Shown: piece after piece, positions 1 to 11,736 of the stretch
Layout: each line of letters starts with the position of its first letter
Numbering within the stretch: the first letter of the stretch is position 1
Assembly (NCBI GenBank): GCA_019614645.1
Contig: JABWDB010000006.1
Span: 8,866,001 to 8,930,000 of the forward strand
DNA: 64,000 nucleotides
Direction: 5' to 3'
DNA from: Stratiolaelaps scimitus
Taxonomy: Eukaryota > Arthropoda > Arachnida > Mesostigmata > Laelapidae
Notes under the pieces: model-generated
Seen by the model: the letters and a program-made list of their open reading frames with translations, nothing else
Databases searched by the model: none
Told to the model about the DNA's origin: nothing
Program-made: the position numbers and the translations under genes

Positions 1-958
1 AGCGTTCGCCCTCGCCATGACGAGGTCGGAAGCATGTGTGGCAACGGTTGAGCTGGTCCAGAATTCGGCGGCGCTCCTGATGACTAACGTTGCTTGAACA
101 ACGCGACGGGTTGTGCGATCTATCATTGCAGAAGAAGCATGGCTTCTTACGAGACTGGACAGCGGGGGCTGCAACTGTGGTCGTTGCGGCAAAATGCGGG
201 GGCTGCCGCGGCGGGTTGTGGGTAGGTCGATCTTCGCGTCGATGCTGCGGCTGCTGTTGCTGACCGGGTGGGCGATAACGTTGCCAATGGTCGCTGCGTG
301 TAGACGATGCTGGAGGCGGCGGCGGGTCTTGGCGACTTGGACGTTTGAGCTGGTACAAATGTTCAGCCTGCTTCTTGAGGTCGGTGTACTGGCGGAACAT
401 TGTTCGGTCACCAGAGAAAACGTCGGGTGACATATTAAGTGTTGCAGGCGGCGGTAGGCACGTAATACTAGGTCCCTTATGTGACTGGGTGGAAGAGCCG
501 GCGTTGGGTGGCCAACTAAAGGCTGCGCTGCTGCTGGTTGATGCGGACGTCACGCCAGTCACGGTTGGAAGGCGGGCTTGAACATCAGCAAGCAAGTGTT
601 CCACAAATATGCAACAATCGGCGGCTGCTACTCGGTATTCCTCGGCTTCATCCAATTCTGCATCCAGGTTGTCATAGTTGAAATCGGGATGGTGTACGAT
701 GAGATGATCGGCCTCCCGGATATTCTCTAATGATCGCTGGATGCTCGACAACAGCTCGGATAGCTCGGTTGTGGTATCTGCTGTTGCTTGCGTGAATTCT
801 CTCGCCTTCGCAATAGTCGAGTTGAGATGTCTCCGTTGTCTTGTGCGTTGGCCTCGAAGTACGCTGAGCTTTGTAGTGCTGCTGGCGGGTTTGGTCGTGG
901 CTGCAGAAGAGCCCGTCGGCACGTTACGCCCCGATGGCGGGGTGTGATCGATGGGCAT
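1..958 (-). CDS. BEL/Pao-type retrotransposon Gag (N-terminal part, runs off window edge)
   Basis: An uninterrupted frame of 319 codons starts at the ATG at 958-956 and is still open at base 1. Residues about 36-85 are charged and probably coiled-coil. At 180-183 lies VFSG, in the setting LPPPATLNMSPDVFSGD, which resembles the LPKxxLPxFSGD entry of the DUF1759 domain in BEL/Pao Gag. A glutamine- and proline-rich linker (about 208-270) leads to a CCHC zinc knuckle, C274-x2-C277-x4-H282-x4-C287. A second knuckle begins at C306, C309 and H314, but residue 319, where the last Cys is expected, is Arg (CGC). Only about 25 residues separate the FSGD motif from the linker, so most of DUF1759 appears deleted. 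Gag would bind and package element RNA; protease and RT would lie left of the window. Family assignment rests on motif order. Confidence 0.72.
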   Translation of the reverse strand, partial: MPIDHTPPSGRNVPTGSSAATTKPASSTTKLSVLRGQRTRQRRHLNSTIAKAREFTQATADTTTELSELLSSIQRSLENIREADHLIVHHPDFNYDNLDAELDEAEEYRVAAADCCIFVEHLLADVQARLPTVTGVTSASTSSSAAFSWPPNAGSSTQSHKGPSITCLPPPATLNMSPDVFSGDRTMFRQYTDLKKQAEHLYQLKRPSRQDPPPPPASSTRSDHWQRYRPPGQQQQPQHRREDRPTHNPPRQPPHFAATTTVAAPAVQSRKKPCFFCNDRSHNPSRCSSNVSHQERRRILDQLNRCHTCFRPRHGEGER

Positions 959-1187
959 GTTGGTTGGGTTGAGGCACGAACACTTATAGTATCCTAAAGA
1001 CGAAGTCGCAATGTCACTTACAGTGCGTTGGAGGGAGACCGACCGCAGCTTACAGGCGAGTGGGCAAGGACCGGTGATCGTATAGTTTTATCCTGGTCAA
1101 CGGTACCAGACTGTGAGGAAAGTTGTGATACGAGCTAGATGATCGTTAGTGAGCAAATTTCCTTGGTACCGTTCCGGGTCACCCAAT

Positions 1188-1473
1188 TGCCTTTCTGTGG
1201 TATTACGGTCTATATTAAAAACACAATGTATGAGTAGGTCATACGGCCACTACAAGTGCGCTCTGGCAACTGTCATTCTCCGCGACATCGAGTGGTCATT
1301 TATTTTTCTCTCTCTATATGTTAGCTTCGAATCACTTCGAAGTTCGGGGACGACGCACTTCATGGCACGTTCATGCAATTTGACGTGGCACTTCGCCATC
1401 TCAATTACAATTGAACGCCACCAGCTTTCGGTGAACAATGTGGCGTTCGAGATTAAGCCGTCCCTCCCCCACA
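1188..1473 (-). repeat. Candidate 5' LTR of the BEL/Pao element
   Basis: Read on the minus strand, this 286-bp segment starts TGTGGGGG (1473 downward) and ends GGCA at 1188, giving TG...CA ends. It is followed at once by ATTGGGTGACCCGG, which resembles the primer-binding region after BEL/Pao LTRs. It lies about 230 bp upstream of the Gag ATG and contains an AATAAA on the minus strand. The second LTR is outside the window, so the boundaries are inferred. Confidence 0.4.
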
Positions 1474-1613
1474 ATGGGACGAGGGATCGTATTTGCCGGG
1501 ATCAGCCAGCACGAATAAAACCGTTTATAAATATTATCACAATTATTAACAGACCCCATTTTCTGTCTTTATCATAACAACATCTATGTAAGATAGCTAA
1601 GATAATATTAGTC

Positions 1614-1806
1614 GAGCCCGGTGGCCTGGTGGTGCATTCGTGTACGCTTTGCAGTCGGAGGAGACGGACGTAGGTGCACAGGTTGGATCCCCATCGTTGT
1701 ACATGCGCATTTTCAAGGGGTCGTCCGTCTTATGAAGCAACGCCGAAAGCAGTACCGTAGACGTTAAATGTTCGCTGTGGGTTAGCCCGGAAACTTTCTT
1801 TTAAGA
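1614..1806 (+). repeat. SINE family A, full-length copy
   Basis: A tRNA-like head (A-box-like GTGGCCTGGTGG, B-box-like GGTTGGATCC at 1681-1690) is followed by a conserved body CGTCCGTCTTATGAAGC, then ACGTTAAATGTTCGCTG, and a TTTTAAG end. The same order recurs at 40565-40752, and partial copies lie at 3289-3448, 5646-5737, 15841-15893, 36779-36872 and 43561-43607. Multiple diverged copies on both strands identify a Pol III-type SINE. Confidence 0.75.
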
Positions 1807-3288
1807 TAATATTAGCAATGAAAAACAATATATCAGCAACACCGATATCGGTTATGGAGGCGGCGAGCTTGAGTGCGATAATAAAAACTGACGTACCCCG
1901 TCGGCACAATCGTCGCAATGGACCGCACGTATGTTGTTGCTGCTAAAGTTGACACTAATAGACGAATGCTGGCAGTTCCGATGAATCAGAATCGAACGTC
2001 GAAAAGAAAACGCAATTACGGGGAGCGAGCAGGAACGAGGGAATAATGAACTCAGATAAAAGCCATCGAAGCAGACTATGTGGATGCTTCGTTACGTACG
2101 TCGATCTTGCTGTAGTTTACTCATTCTGTACGATATATATATATATATATATTTATATATACAAGAATGAGATTGTGTGGACTTTTATCGAACGGGGCAC
2201 ATATACGTGTATACATGACATGCGGCATTGAGCGTCATGTATTGTTTAGCAATGCCTCTCCGAGCATGTATGTATATACTCCAGGGTCAGATCTGGCAGG
2301 TCTGCCGGATTGAGGTAGGTCGGATATGAGCTTTGAGGAGGCCGAAAACAGCGGCTGGCCTCGACCGAAAGGAACAGGCACCCGCAGGTCGCCTCTCTCG
2401 CCACCTCGTTGTCCTGTTCTGTCCTTCGCCGCTTTCATCCGTCTGACCTCTGTTGTCGTCGTCAGTCAGAAGTCACGAGGCAAGGTGAGCTTCCGTGGCG
2501 GCAGCCGACGACGTCCTGCCGCTCTCCTCCTGCAGAGGGTGGCCGGCGTTGGTAGCGGGCATGAGGAGGTCTTATCTTGTCGGATTGTCTCCTTGCCAGT
2601 TCCACATATACGCAGGATAAGAGATAACAATTATCTGATTAGCCTCGCGCAAGGGAGCCACAGTGGGCGGCTGAGAGGGCTCCCAGCTTTTGCGGACGAG
2701 GAGCCGAAGCACACGACGAGCAAGGATATCATTGTACCGCCACTAGTTTACACATGTCAGCCTACACGGACACAGGCACACATACCCGAGAAGACAAACC
2801 AGCGCTAACCATATCAAACATGCCACCCACCACATCAACATAGCGTCCCTTGTGAGCTACAACGATGCTATCCCCTTCTAATATAATACATGGAGAGACG
2901 CCAGTCAGCCTGTTCGGGCCTGTTCAGGCGCCTAGGCCCAACGATAGGGACGAGAGCTGACGGAGACGGTGACGCGACCTCGACCTCTTCATGGAGAAGG
3001 CCACGTGCAATAACCTGCTTATATATGCATATATATGAAGACGTTGATAGCAGGGCTGACCTTTTTAGGTTTGCTTACCAGCATAGAAATGGGTTCAACT
3101 TCTAGTCGGGTAGGCTGGCAGCGCATTGTAGCACCTGTTATTAAGTAGTGATATCGACCTTTAGAAACATTAACTTGGCACAGGTGTGCCCTGTTACGCA
3201 CCAATCAATAGGCGAGTCACCGTTTTTTCTAGTTAAGCCACTGACTGGTGGATGTGAATCCACAAGGAGAGCACCCTGAACATAGAAT
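1807..3288. other. Non-coding stretch
   Basis: No convincing gene is seen. The plus-strand frame at 2326-2808 (160 codons) is GC-rich but has no recognisable domain, and an overlapping frame on the opposite strand is also open. A (TA)n array lies at 2133-2161. Confidence 0.5.
2133..2161. repeat. (TA)n microsatellite
   Basis: A run of about 14 TA units with one interruption. Confidence 0.9.
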
Positions 3289-3448
3289 TGTTTTCCGAGA
3301 GTGCCATAGATCTGCATCATCGTCTAATACTTTCGGACTGATTTTCTCAGTCAACACTTGCATTGCTTTGTAAGACGGACAGCCCATTTTAAATGCAAAT
3401 GTGCAACGGTGGCAATCGAACCCGTGCACAAGCCTACGTGTTGCACCT
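3289..3448 (-). repeat. SINE family A copy
   Basis: Its reverse complement carries a good B box (GGGTTCGATTGCC), then GTCCGTCTTACAAAGCAATG, then a tail close to GTTGACTGAGAAAATCAG. This is the same order as in the copies at 1614 and 40565. The tRNA head is incomplete. Confidence 0.65.
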
Positions 3449-4790
3449 CCGGCTGTAAGGCTCTCACGAATACACCCACCATGGCACCGAGCTTGACCGA
3501 TCCGCCATCTAGACCAGCTATACCAATCTACCTACCCGGTGCAGTTCGCGAGCGGTGCCACGCGTACTCCCAACTCCTGTTTTCAGCACTCGCTCTCTGC
3601 ATAAGGATAATTGTAAATAAGCTCATAGCTAGTTCAACATATGTATATTGGACTGACACGACACTTGCAACACAACTGTGGCCGAGCACCAACGACGTTG
3701 AATCGGTCAGTTATGTCCGCCTGTATGAATGCACCGGGAGTGGAAATCGCATTGCTTAAAGTGATGTCACTGTGTTCGACATAGATTGAAAATGTTTAGA
3801 CATGACCAAAGGTCAATACGCTTCAGTAAACAGTGGTCGCCCGACGAGCTGACGCCGGTAAGTGGGGCTTCTCCGTCGACCTGTCGATCCGATTGCGGCT
3901 ATGCTAACAGCGCAAACACTATATTTGCAGTATAATACATCCGGAGAATTGTGAATAGTATTTTCCATGCATATGCGGGACGGTCCAATATTTATGAGCA
4001 GATAAATCGATCTGACGTGAAGGCAGGTAACATAATGATGGCATATCTTCAGAGATTTTAACGTGAGCCCACAACCGGAACGGGCGAGCAACAACACTTC
4101 GTCATGGACAACGAAGGGAGACGGAATAACTGAGCGTAGGACTGACTTAAACTGAATGCTGAGCGCAGCGAAGCACGTATATATATGTATATATATATAT
4201 ACATATATATACAGAGAGACTGCATGCGCTAATACATTTAGTTCAGAACGCATGTGAAGGACACTGCAACCTACCGTCCTGATCGTACCGCACCATGTCA
4301 TGTGTTTGCTATGTGATTGACTTCAATTTAGGCATTGTAAAGCTGTACTTCCTTTGATAGACCAAAAAGAAACCGGTTCATCCTTTATCGTAGTATTACA
4401 GGAGGACTTCGGAGGTTGTGCTTAATTATTGTATTATATCATATATGATTAGTGATGTCATCTTTTCAGCGCTACACGCGTGGTCATCGGGCGAACCCTG
4501 TATTGTGCTGTCGTTCAGGATTTATAACACTCAAAACAGGCTTCCTCCTAATTGAGCTTATTCAGCTAGCGAGTTTGTTGCACTAGGCAATGTTCGAAAA
4601 CATCGTGTAAACACTCGGAAGATCTCGGCGCGACCTGCCTCGTACATTTTTTTACAGAGGTCGAGGAGAAAATTTGTAGAGATAGAGAAACATTTTCCTC
4701 AAACGCACGGACAGCACTAGAGACAATTCAATCTTTACCAAGCTCACCCAGCTACTGTAATAGCTTATCTTCAATATATATTATTTTCAG
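3449..4790. other. Non-coding stretch
   Basis: Apart from an interrupted (TA)n array at 4178-4212 and a weak match to the SINE B tail at about 4325-4372, nothing could be recognised. The open frames here have no domain, and several owe their length to TA repeats. Confidence 0.5.
4178..4212. repeat. (TA)n microsatellite, interrupted
   Basis: TA repeat broken by two short substitutions. Confidence 0.85.
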
Positions 4791-5279
4791 GATCAACAAG
4801 GGAATCGGTTGACAGTTGTCCACACCGCAACACCAGGGATTTTACTTGTGCTCACATATACCCACGCAACTATGAATGAATCAAAGGTTGAATCTCTAGC
4901 GTCAGATCGTGATGGAGGTAGTCGCTCCCGTGGAGGGGCATCTTTAGACAGCGTCCAGCGCACGGCAAGCAGTGGCCACCAGAAGGACAACGATCACAAC
5001 GAACGTGGCGAGTTGCGAAACAAAGCGGAGCCATTTGCGAAGTCGCCATTCTTAGCACGCCAGGGTCCCAAACCTCAGGCCTCAAACCTCAATTCCTTCA
5101 TGGTGTGCAACGTTGAGACTTACCCTTGGTATCCACGTTCCCCACCTTCCTCAGTCTCTGTCTGTCAACCCGTTTATCGTGCCCCCATGGTATATGACCA
5201 TTTTAGTGGCGATTGGCACGAGAATGCTGGGGCCAATGTGCAAAATGTGTCCTGGCATATTAACGAGTACAAAGAATAA
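4791..5279 (+). CDS. Candidate terminal coding exon, protein unknown
   Basis: A consensus acceptor (TATTATTTTCAG, ending at 4790) opens directly into a frame of 162 codons plus TAA at 5277-5279, beginning DQQGNRLTVV in phase 0. The first 25 residues include a hydrophobic stretch (PGILLVLTYTHA). The middle is hydrophilic, rich in Ser, Arg and Lys, and the end is rich in Tyr, Trp and Pro (YPWYPRSPPS, DWHENAG). (AAT)n just after the stop gives overlapping AATAA-like polyadenylation hexamers. No family was recognised and no upstream exon was found. An open frame of this length starting exactly at a good acceptor is suggestive but could be chance. Confidence 0.38.
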   Translation, partial: DQQGNRLTVVHTATPGILLVLTYTHATMNESKVESLASDRDGGSRSRGGASLDSVQRTASSGHQKDNDHNERGELRNKAEPFAKSPFLARQGPKPQASNLNSFMVCNVETYPWYPRSPPSSVSVCQPVYRAPMVYDHFSGDWHENAGANVQNVSWHINEYKE

Positions 5280-5372
5280 TAATAATAATAACGATAGTGC
5301 CGAATATGGAAAATAATGAAGAAGGAAACATATGACGAGAAGAATCATTGCGATTAGGCACATACACACACA

Positions 5373-5397
5373 TTATATATATATATATATATATATA
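5373..5397. repeat. (TA)n microsatellite
   Basis: About 12 TA units preceded by a short (CA)n. Confidence 0.9.
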
Positions 5398-5645
5398 GAA
5401 TCGGGAATCGGGAGTAGACTGTCAATGTATATCGTGGTGTCGCCGGGCAAATTCGATTTGAGCACCTATGAATGATACGACTAATAAGCAAGCTGTCACG
5501 GCTAATAAATAGCAAAACAAACAAATGAAAAGTCAGACCATTGTTATATAGGTTAAATAATGATAAGACAGCACGGCGGCAGCGCTGTTTTGTTGGCCTG
5601 GTCGACTTTGAGTTATGCCAAGACTTAAGCATTGACGATCCCTAA

Positions 5646-5737
5646 TGTTTTCGGGCTGATTCTAAGCATTTAACATTCGCCGTCTACGGTATTGCATTTT
5701 TGTATTGCTTCGTAAGACGAATATTGTCATTCTAAGG
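5646..5737 (-). repeat. SINE family A, 3' part
   Basis: The reverse complement reads CTTACGAAGCAATAC, then CCGTAGACGGCGAATG, then TTAAATGC and CAGCCCGAAAAC, the ordered tail blocks of family A. Confidence 0.65.
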
Positions 5738-7704
5738 TTGTTGATAAAGTAAATCAATCACCCCCACTGGCCACGTTTGTTGATAATAATAATAATAGCC
5801 GCTAGCGAGCACATAAGTGTATACTATATTGTGTATAAAGAATACACAATTTTGTAAATTATAGCCTGTTAGTGGCTCAGCTGTACGTCTCCTCCGCAAG
5901 CCCCAATCGCGAGTGGTTTGCAGGATCTTTCCGCAGTGTTCCGCCAGCTGTTGCCAAAACCACGAGCAACAAAGTTCGCTGTGACACTGATATGTGCACG
6001 GTGTATAAGGCGCGCCCAAGCTTACACCGCGACACGTTCCGCTGACCTGACTACACCTCAACGAGCGCTCAAGCCTGCAACAAGCCTCTGCAGTAGCCAC
6101 TGAGGTAACTCCGCTCTTCCAGTACCGTGCACCATGAGCTGGAGCAGCGTGAATGTCCGCCGTTCTGTATCCGAAGGTCCCGTTTCAACCGAAGAGGACT
6201 GCGCCTTGCAGGCGGCACTCGTGCTGATATATTCGCCCTCGTCCTGCCTGTTAAGCCTCTAGCCCTTCGGTTCAAATGAGCCAACCAAACCAACCCCAAC
6301 TACCGGCGGACACTTGCGTTTCAGTGCGTCACAGTCGATGAACTCTCATGGCAAAGCGGTAGATTCGATGGACCCTCTACTTCTAGGTAGTTGCTCGTGT
6401 TTCAGTGCCGTGATACTTGGGTGCCTTTTTAACTAAGGCTTCTATGGGGCCAACCAGCGCGAGCTGTCTGTCCACGTTTTCGCCGAAACATATTTTTAGC
6501 CCGATGACTCTGTTCAAAGGGGTTGGGGTTAGAACTCTGACGCGGTTTGGCACCAGAGTGGACGTTTTACTTCCGGCGAAATGCAGACGTGAGCGTGACG
6601 CAGGTGACGTCGAATCCTCGTCAACGCGTCGGAAACAATGCTCAGAGGCACCGGTTGGCTTATGAGAGGGCTTCAAGTGGAGCTGCTGCTGCTGCCGCCG
6701 GTACCTCTCTCATATCATGAAATAGCAGGACAATATACACACTCTATAGTCTGTTGTCACAGCTAGGCTAATCTGATCTCTGAGCAGCACACAGCTGTCA
6801 CCAGAACGGACCCTGGACGTCCATTCGGAGCCGGCGCTATCTGAACGCTCTGATCACTAGAAATACTCGACATTCAGCTAAAGGGGTGATTCCTACTGAC
6901 TGGATTGGACGAACCTTCGAGAACTCAGGCCAATAGTTGCAATGGCGTTATCAAGGACAACTGCATTGCCTAAAACACTATCACATACAGGCCAATGCAA
7001 AAAAAAAACACGATGTCGATAATATTTCCAGTTCGTTCCGCCTTGACATAATAGAGTTCATCATAGTTGTCTGCCTCGACATCTATAGTCCATTAGCAGT
7101 AGGACTATATGGATTATTAACTACGTAGTCAACATGGTGGTGAACACACATTAACGACGCATACAACAGGAGTTTCAGCAGAACATCGAACAGAATCGTG
7201 GACATGGATAATTGGACATGAATTACTATACGTAATGATGCTGAAGTAAAGGTATATGCTTTTCGTTTTGATAGCTTCGACTGGCATTGTTTAGCGCTGC
7301 GCGCCTCGCACATGCGTTAATTTCGTCATTGAAATTCCGGCCTTAGCGGATGATTGGTAACTTCATACATGGACATAACATATATTGCGATAAGGAGGAT
7401 ACCCCTATATCTTCCTTATACTACGATATATGCATATCCAATCTATTCACTCGAGCAACTCAAGGTGTCCAGATATATCTGAAGCTGGACGCCGGACGGG
7501 GTCGCATATTCGCCGCGTTCCATTAGGCCAACGAAGCCAGATGATGGAATTATCGCTTCTGGATGATGGTGGCAGCGGCTGCTGCTGTTGTTTCGATCGG
7601 GCCAAATGATGGACACGCATGGTGCACAGGTGACGAAATATATCATATGTTGTATTGATCCATATTTCGGATCGAACGTCACCTAACATCATATCACTAC
7701 GCAT

Positions 7705-7729
7705 CTATATATATATATATATACATATG
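7705..7729. repeat. (TA)n microsatellite
   Basis: A run of about 10 TA units. Confidence 0.85.
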
Positions 7730-8968
7730 TATGTCCACTGGGTATTCTTCACGTTCGGCCTACGCGCAGGTTTCACTCAGCTTTCAGTGCTATGCCCTCG
7801 TATCGCGTTGTGAAGCCGTTGTAGTTATCGACGTGCGGCTGGCTACTGTTGTCGTTAGTACGAAATGTTGGCAGCGTGACCTTATCAATTGAAGCTTTGA
7901 CAACACCCCTGTCAAGAATAGAATATTGCTCTTCTCCCGATAGTCGACGCAAGCAACAACAGGCAGTCGCCCATTGCCGATTGGCAAGCGGACAAGAAGT
8001 GGTTGACACTGAACTCGAAACGGAGACATATGAGAACCGCGCAAGATCGCGCTTTAGGCACAGTCAGCGTGTTGTTAATTAGCGGCTGCGATGGCACCGC
8101 GGAGATGCTTCTTTGTCCGGCTTTAAGCCGGTGACTCAGAACCTATAATTTCCAAAGGTTGTGCGTGCATATAAGGGTCGTGATTCCACTACTACGCCTA
8201 CTGCTAAAAAAAGGTTTTCTGGGGGCTGACTCTCAGCCAACTACTACTACAACTATTCGACTATTCGACTGTGAACTACTGGATGTTAAGAGTAGTTTAC
8301 GGCAAAGCGGCGAAAGTATACGAGTGTCGAGAATCGACATCGATTCTGTATTTGTACCTCTGTATGCAAAGGCACATAAGCGCTTTTGACGAATGACACC
8401 ATGTACGTCCGTCTTATGATCACTGTAGGCAGACCACACAGGGTATTTAAATCTCGATTGAAATGTGCGTTAAATATGGGCCGATTCTCTGACAGCAGTC
8501 GTATTTTCGACCATCACGTTATCAGGCATCGTGTATCATTATTTTGATTTCTTGATCTATACGCGCAAATTGACGGCCTTATAGCGAGTGACTTGACGCT
8601 GTTGCATTAATTACCGTCAGCTAATTTGTTCTACCTTGAGGCGAGCTCGCTTTCGACACATCGGGTTGTAACTGCACGCCGTTGGTTGAGTTCAGAAAAC
8701 ATCGTGGGAACCTTTGTACTAGAGCTTTCCAACACTGGTCCGACCCACACATGCATGAGCTACCCCGAAGGGGTTGTCAAAATTATATCTGTGCACCAGC
8801 CTTGGGTCTAAGTTAATGCAAGAACAATAAACGCATAACAAGCATAAAGAACCACGCGCAAATAAATGAAATATTCTATTACTTTGACTTCTACATAGAC
8901 AACCAGTTCCCATCGGATAAGACACATAAGATGCATAAGACACAGTGCTGCTCATTCAGCAGCATATG

Positions 8969-8969
<1 letters not shown>

Positions 8970-9010
<41 letters not shown>
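8970..9010. repeat. (TA)n microsatellite
   Basis: Pure TA array of about 40 bp. Confidence 0.92.
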
Positions 9011-9012
<2 letters not shown>

Positions 9013-11061
9013 TGGTCGCCACGTAACATTTCACTGCATATCTGTCTTATTGAACCCTACTTCTTTCGCCTTGCGATACTAGAGACCAGTAGACAAATAG
9101 ATAATATTGGACTCAGGTTAGAAATTGCACTTCGGCCTTCTAAATGCTTTAAGCTATGCGCTTGTGTGGACTTAATTTAATGATTTGAAAGAATCAGTCC
9201 AGGTCAGCTGGGACCCATGCTTATAAAAGTTATATACAATGCGACACACCTTTAGAACGGCGTACTTCGACAAACGCACTTTGTTAATAAGGATACTCAT
9301 TTCGTAGTGGCTTTCATGAAGAATGCCGTAATAGCTCAGTAACAGAATTTCAGATAGGCTTAATAAAGGGCCAGGCCTACGGGCCGTTCAGCAGATTGAA
9401 CATAAAGAATAAAAATTGCACAAAGCTATGTTTGCTTCGAGTGTCTACAAGCACAAAGTATCATGCTCTCCTCTACCATCCCGGCACGTTAAGTGACGCC
9501 GATGTGTACTTCATATGCATATATAAAGTGACGCCATCCCCCGAACGAAAGCCAACCGATACAGGCGTGACTTTTGCTTTCGGTTAATATTGAAACATAT
9601 GATCCTGAATTGGGGTTAGACTTAAAACCGAACTCATTCAAACACCGATCCATAAACATGCGCCATCAGGATCGATTCGAGTTGTGCAGCTATCTTGACT
9701 CAGCTGTTTTGATCGCAGCCGGCTCAAAAAGCTGCATATGTAGGTAACGTCTTGGGAGAAATCTGTCACTCTAACAATAACTTCTGATCAGGTGTCTATC
9801 AATAAATCTGTCCTTAGGTCAACATGACCCTTTGTCGCAGGGCTCATGCTCGGCTCATGCCCTGTTATCATATGCCTGACATATTCTAGTCCTGTCCCTA
9901 TCCACGACGCCTAGTGGTCTCTGCCTGCCGTAATAAGTAGCACATCTCAAAGAAGAGGTCAAAAATACGTGGCTAGAAGCGCACGAAGATGATACGCATC
10001 TGCGTCCTTATATTAAATAGTATCGGGCAGTCGTAGCACGTCGTCTCAGTTGGCTCAGCCCAATGTAAATATTGCAGCTGTCTTTATGGTTGGTGTCCCC
10101 CCCTCCACAAACCCGGTGCAGAACTGGTCGAAACATCTCCTTAACGTCTGATACATCGCCATTGAAGGGCGGAGAACAACGTTGCACTTCATGAATTGAG
10201 CCGGAGTGCGGCAGCGTTATCACTGTAAATTACAGACTTTGACGAGACGACCGTTTCCGCAGAGGAGGGAGTTTGTGAGGTCGGCAGATGATGACGGGCT
10301 CCATTGACCGTTCCCGCTAATCATTCCAGCTATCGCGTTCATATCGCTTAAGCGTTATACGTAAACGATCGTTTGCGCCTTCTTCGCTGATATTTACCAT
10401 TCTGCATCATCTGGAGGCCGTATGGAAATTGTTTGACCAGGCCGAAAACAGGACAAGCTTCCACGCTTTAGAACGCACACCTACGTCTAGCGTCGACCTC
10501 TTTGGCCTGTCCTTGTTAGCAGGTAAAGAGTCACCGAACAGGTAACAGGTTGATTCGCGTTACCGGATTCATACAACCGTTCGTCAGTGAAAGCGTTTCG
10601 CTGGAGGCCGCATCGAGTTTCCGCAATTGTTCTGCTCACCTAGTTGAGTTTGAGCAATCTTTGACCTATTTGCCGTCAGATTTTTTTATCTTCTTCATCG
10701 GCATATTAACTTTTCCTTATTATCGCTGTCTTCAAATGACTGCCGATTAGTAACAGGATGTTATCTTAACCCTATCAATTTTATCTGAAGCGGCGATAAG
10801 GCTTCAGCGTTAACATTGTTCATATACACATGTGTTCGTTACCGCTATTGCTGTTATTATGATTCTCATACCTTTATTTAAAATCGTATATTCGTCAAAT
10901 GGTGATCATTCAACCGCGAATCTATTATAGATTCAACAATAACGACAGAGTGAGCTTGCCATAATAATAATAATAATATGTGAAATTAACGAAGTATTGC
11001 AATCACCGGCTAATTAAACCAACAAGTCGATTTTGGCAAACCCCAGGAGGTATATACACCT

Positions 11062-11736
11062 TTGAAAGGCATTTATTATATTTGTTTAGCTGAATTCGAA
11101 TATGCAGAGCAAGCAGATGGCCGTATTCAAATTGAGGAACGCGACGGCCTATGCTTCACTCCGACGCCGAACCATTGTAACCTCATGGAAACTCACGAAC
11201 AATTGGGGATAGAATCCAACGTTAGCCAGGGGAGCTCGCTAATGAACAGTTCGTCATCAACCACTTCTTACCTATTAAGAGGAACGTCGTCTAATGACAG
11301 GGGCGATAATGATCGCGTTGCTGTTTTTGATGTTGTTGCTGTTTCTGCTGCTGCTGCTGCTCAGCAAACGTGGCGCGTCTGTACTATTGATGCACGCACG
11401 ATGACTGCACGATGTAATGCTTTCCACACTGAGGTATCCCTTATTTGTGCGTTAACATTCACTTGCTCAACCGCTCGTTGGGTGGTCGGCTCCGATGGCG
11501 ACACTGATGAGTGCAATGCAGCTATGAGCTCGACCGGAAGGACGTGCACACGCATGACTCGAGGCGCAAGGAACGCGACGAGCCGATCGTTGCTTAGTAA
11601 AGGTTGGACGAAGATCGTCGTGCAGCTGCTTCATAGCTCTGCTAATCACTGCTATTGGACCGAGACACTCATTACCTTTGATCGAATAGCGATTTCAGCG
11701 TGCTTTTATACTCCGGCATATATCTGTATTTATTAG
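11062..11736 (+). CDS. Longest unrecognised ORF, doubtful gene
   Basis: This is the longest ATG-to-stop frame in the window (224 codons). It contains a short polyalanine tract from (GCT)n at about 11346-11361 and several Cys in its second half, but no domain, signal peptide or membrane segment that I recognise. Two shorter frames on the minus strand overlap it. A chance ORF of this size is unlikely but possible in 64 kb. If real it would be intronless and isolated. No family can be named. Confidence 0.25.
   Translation: MKGIYYICLAEFEYAEQADGRIQIEERDGLCFTPTPNHCNLMETHEQLGIESNVSQGSSLMNSSSSTTSYLLRGTSSNDRGDNDRVAVFDVVAVSAAAAAQQTWRVCTIDARTMTARCNAFHTEVSLICALTFTCSTARWVVGSDGDTDECNAAMSSTGRTCTRMTRGARNATSRSLLSKGWTKIVVQLLHSSANHCYWTETLITFDRIAISACFYTPAYICIY

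Larger units (their letters stand above)
5280..6130. other. Non-coding stretch with TA array and SINE copy
   Basis: It contains a (CA)n-(TA)n array at about 5363-5397, (AAT)n at 5785-5798 and the SINE copy at 5646-5737. A 44-codon frame from the ATG at 6134 follows an acceptor-like CTCTTCCAG, but it is too short to support as a gene. Confidence 0.5.
6131..11061. other. Mostly non-coding stretch
   Basis: No recognised gene. The 6383-6676 region is open on both strands (97 codons minus, 82 plus) without a domain. TA arrays lie at 7705-7729 and 8970-9010, (AAT)n at about 10963, and a short SINE A tail match at about 8208-8240. Confidence 0.45.

Noticed and set aside
113..997. Several plus-strand ORFs at the left edge
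   Set aside because: They are shadows of the minus-strand Gag, which is open throughout and carries the zinc-knuckle motifs.
1149..1577. 142-codon plus-strand ORF
   Set aside because: It lies antisense to the proposed BEL/Pao LTR and has no domain.
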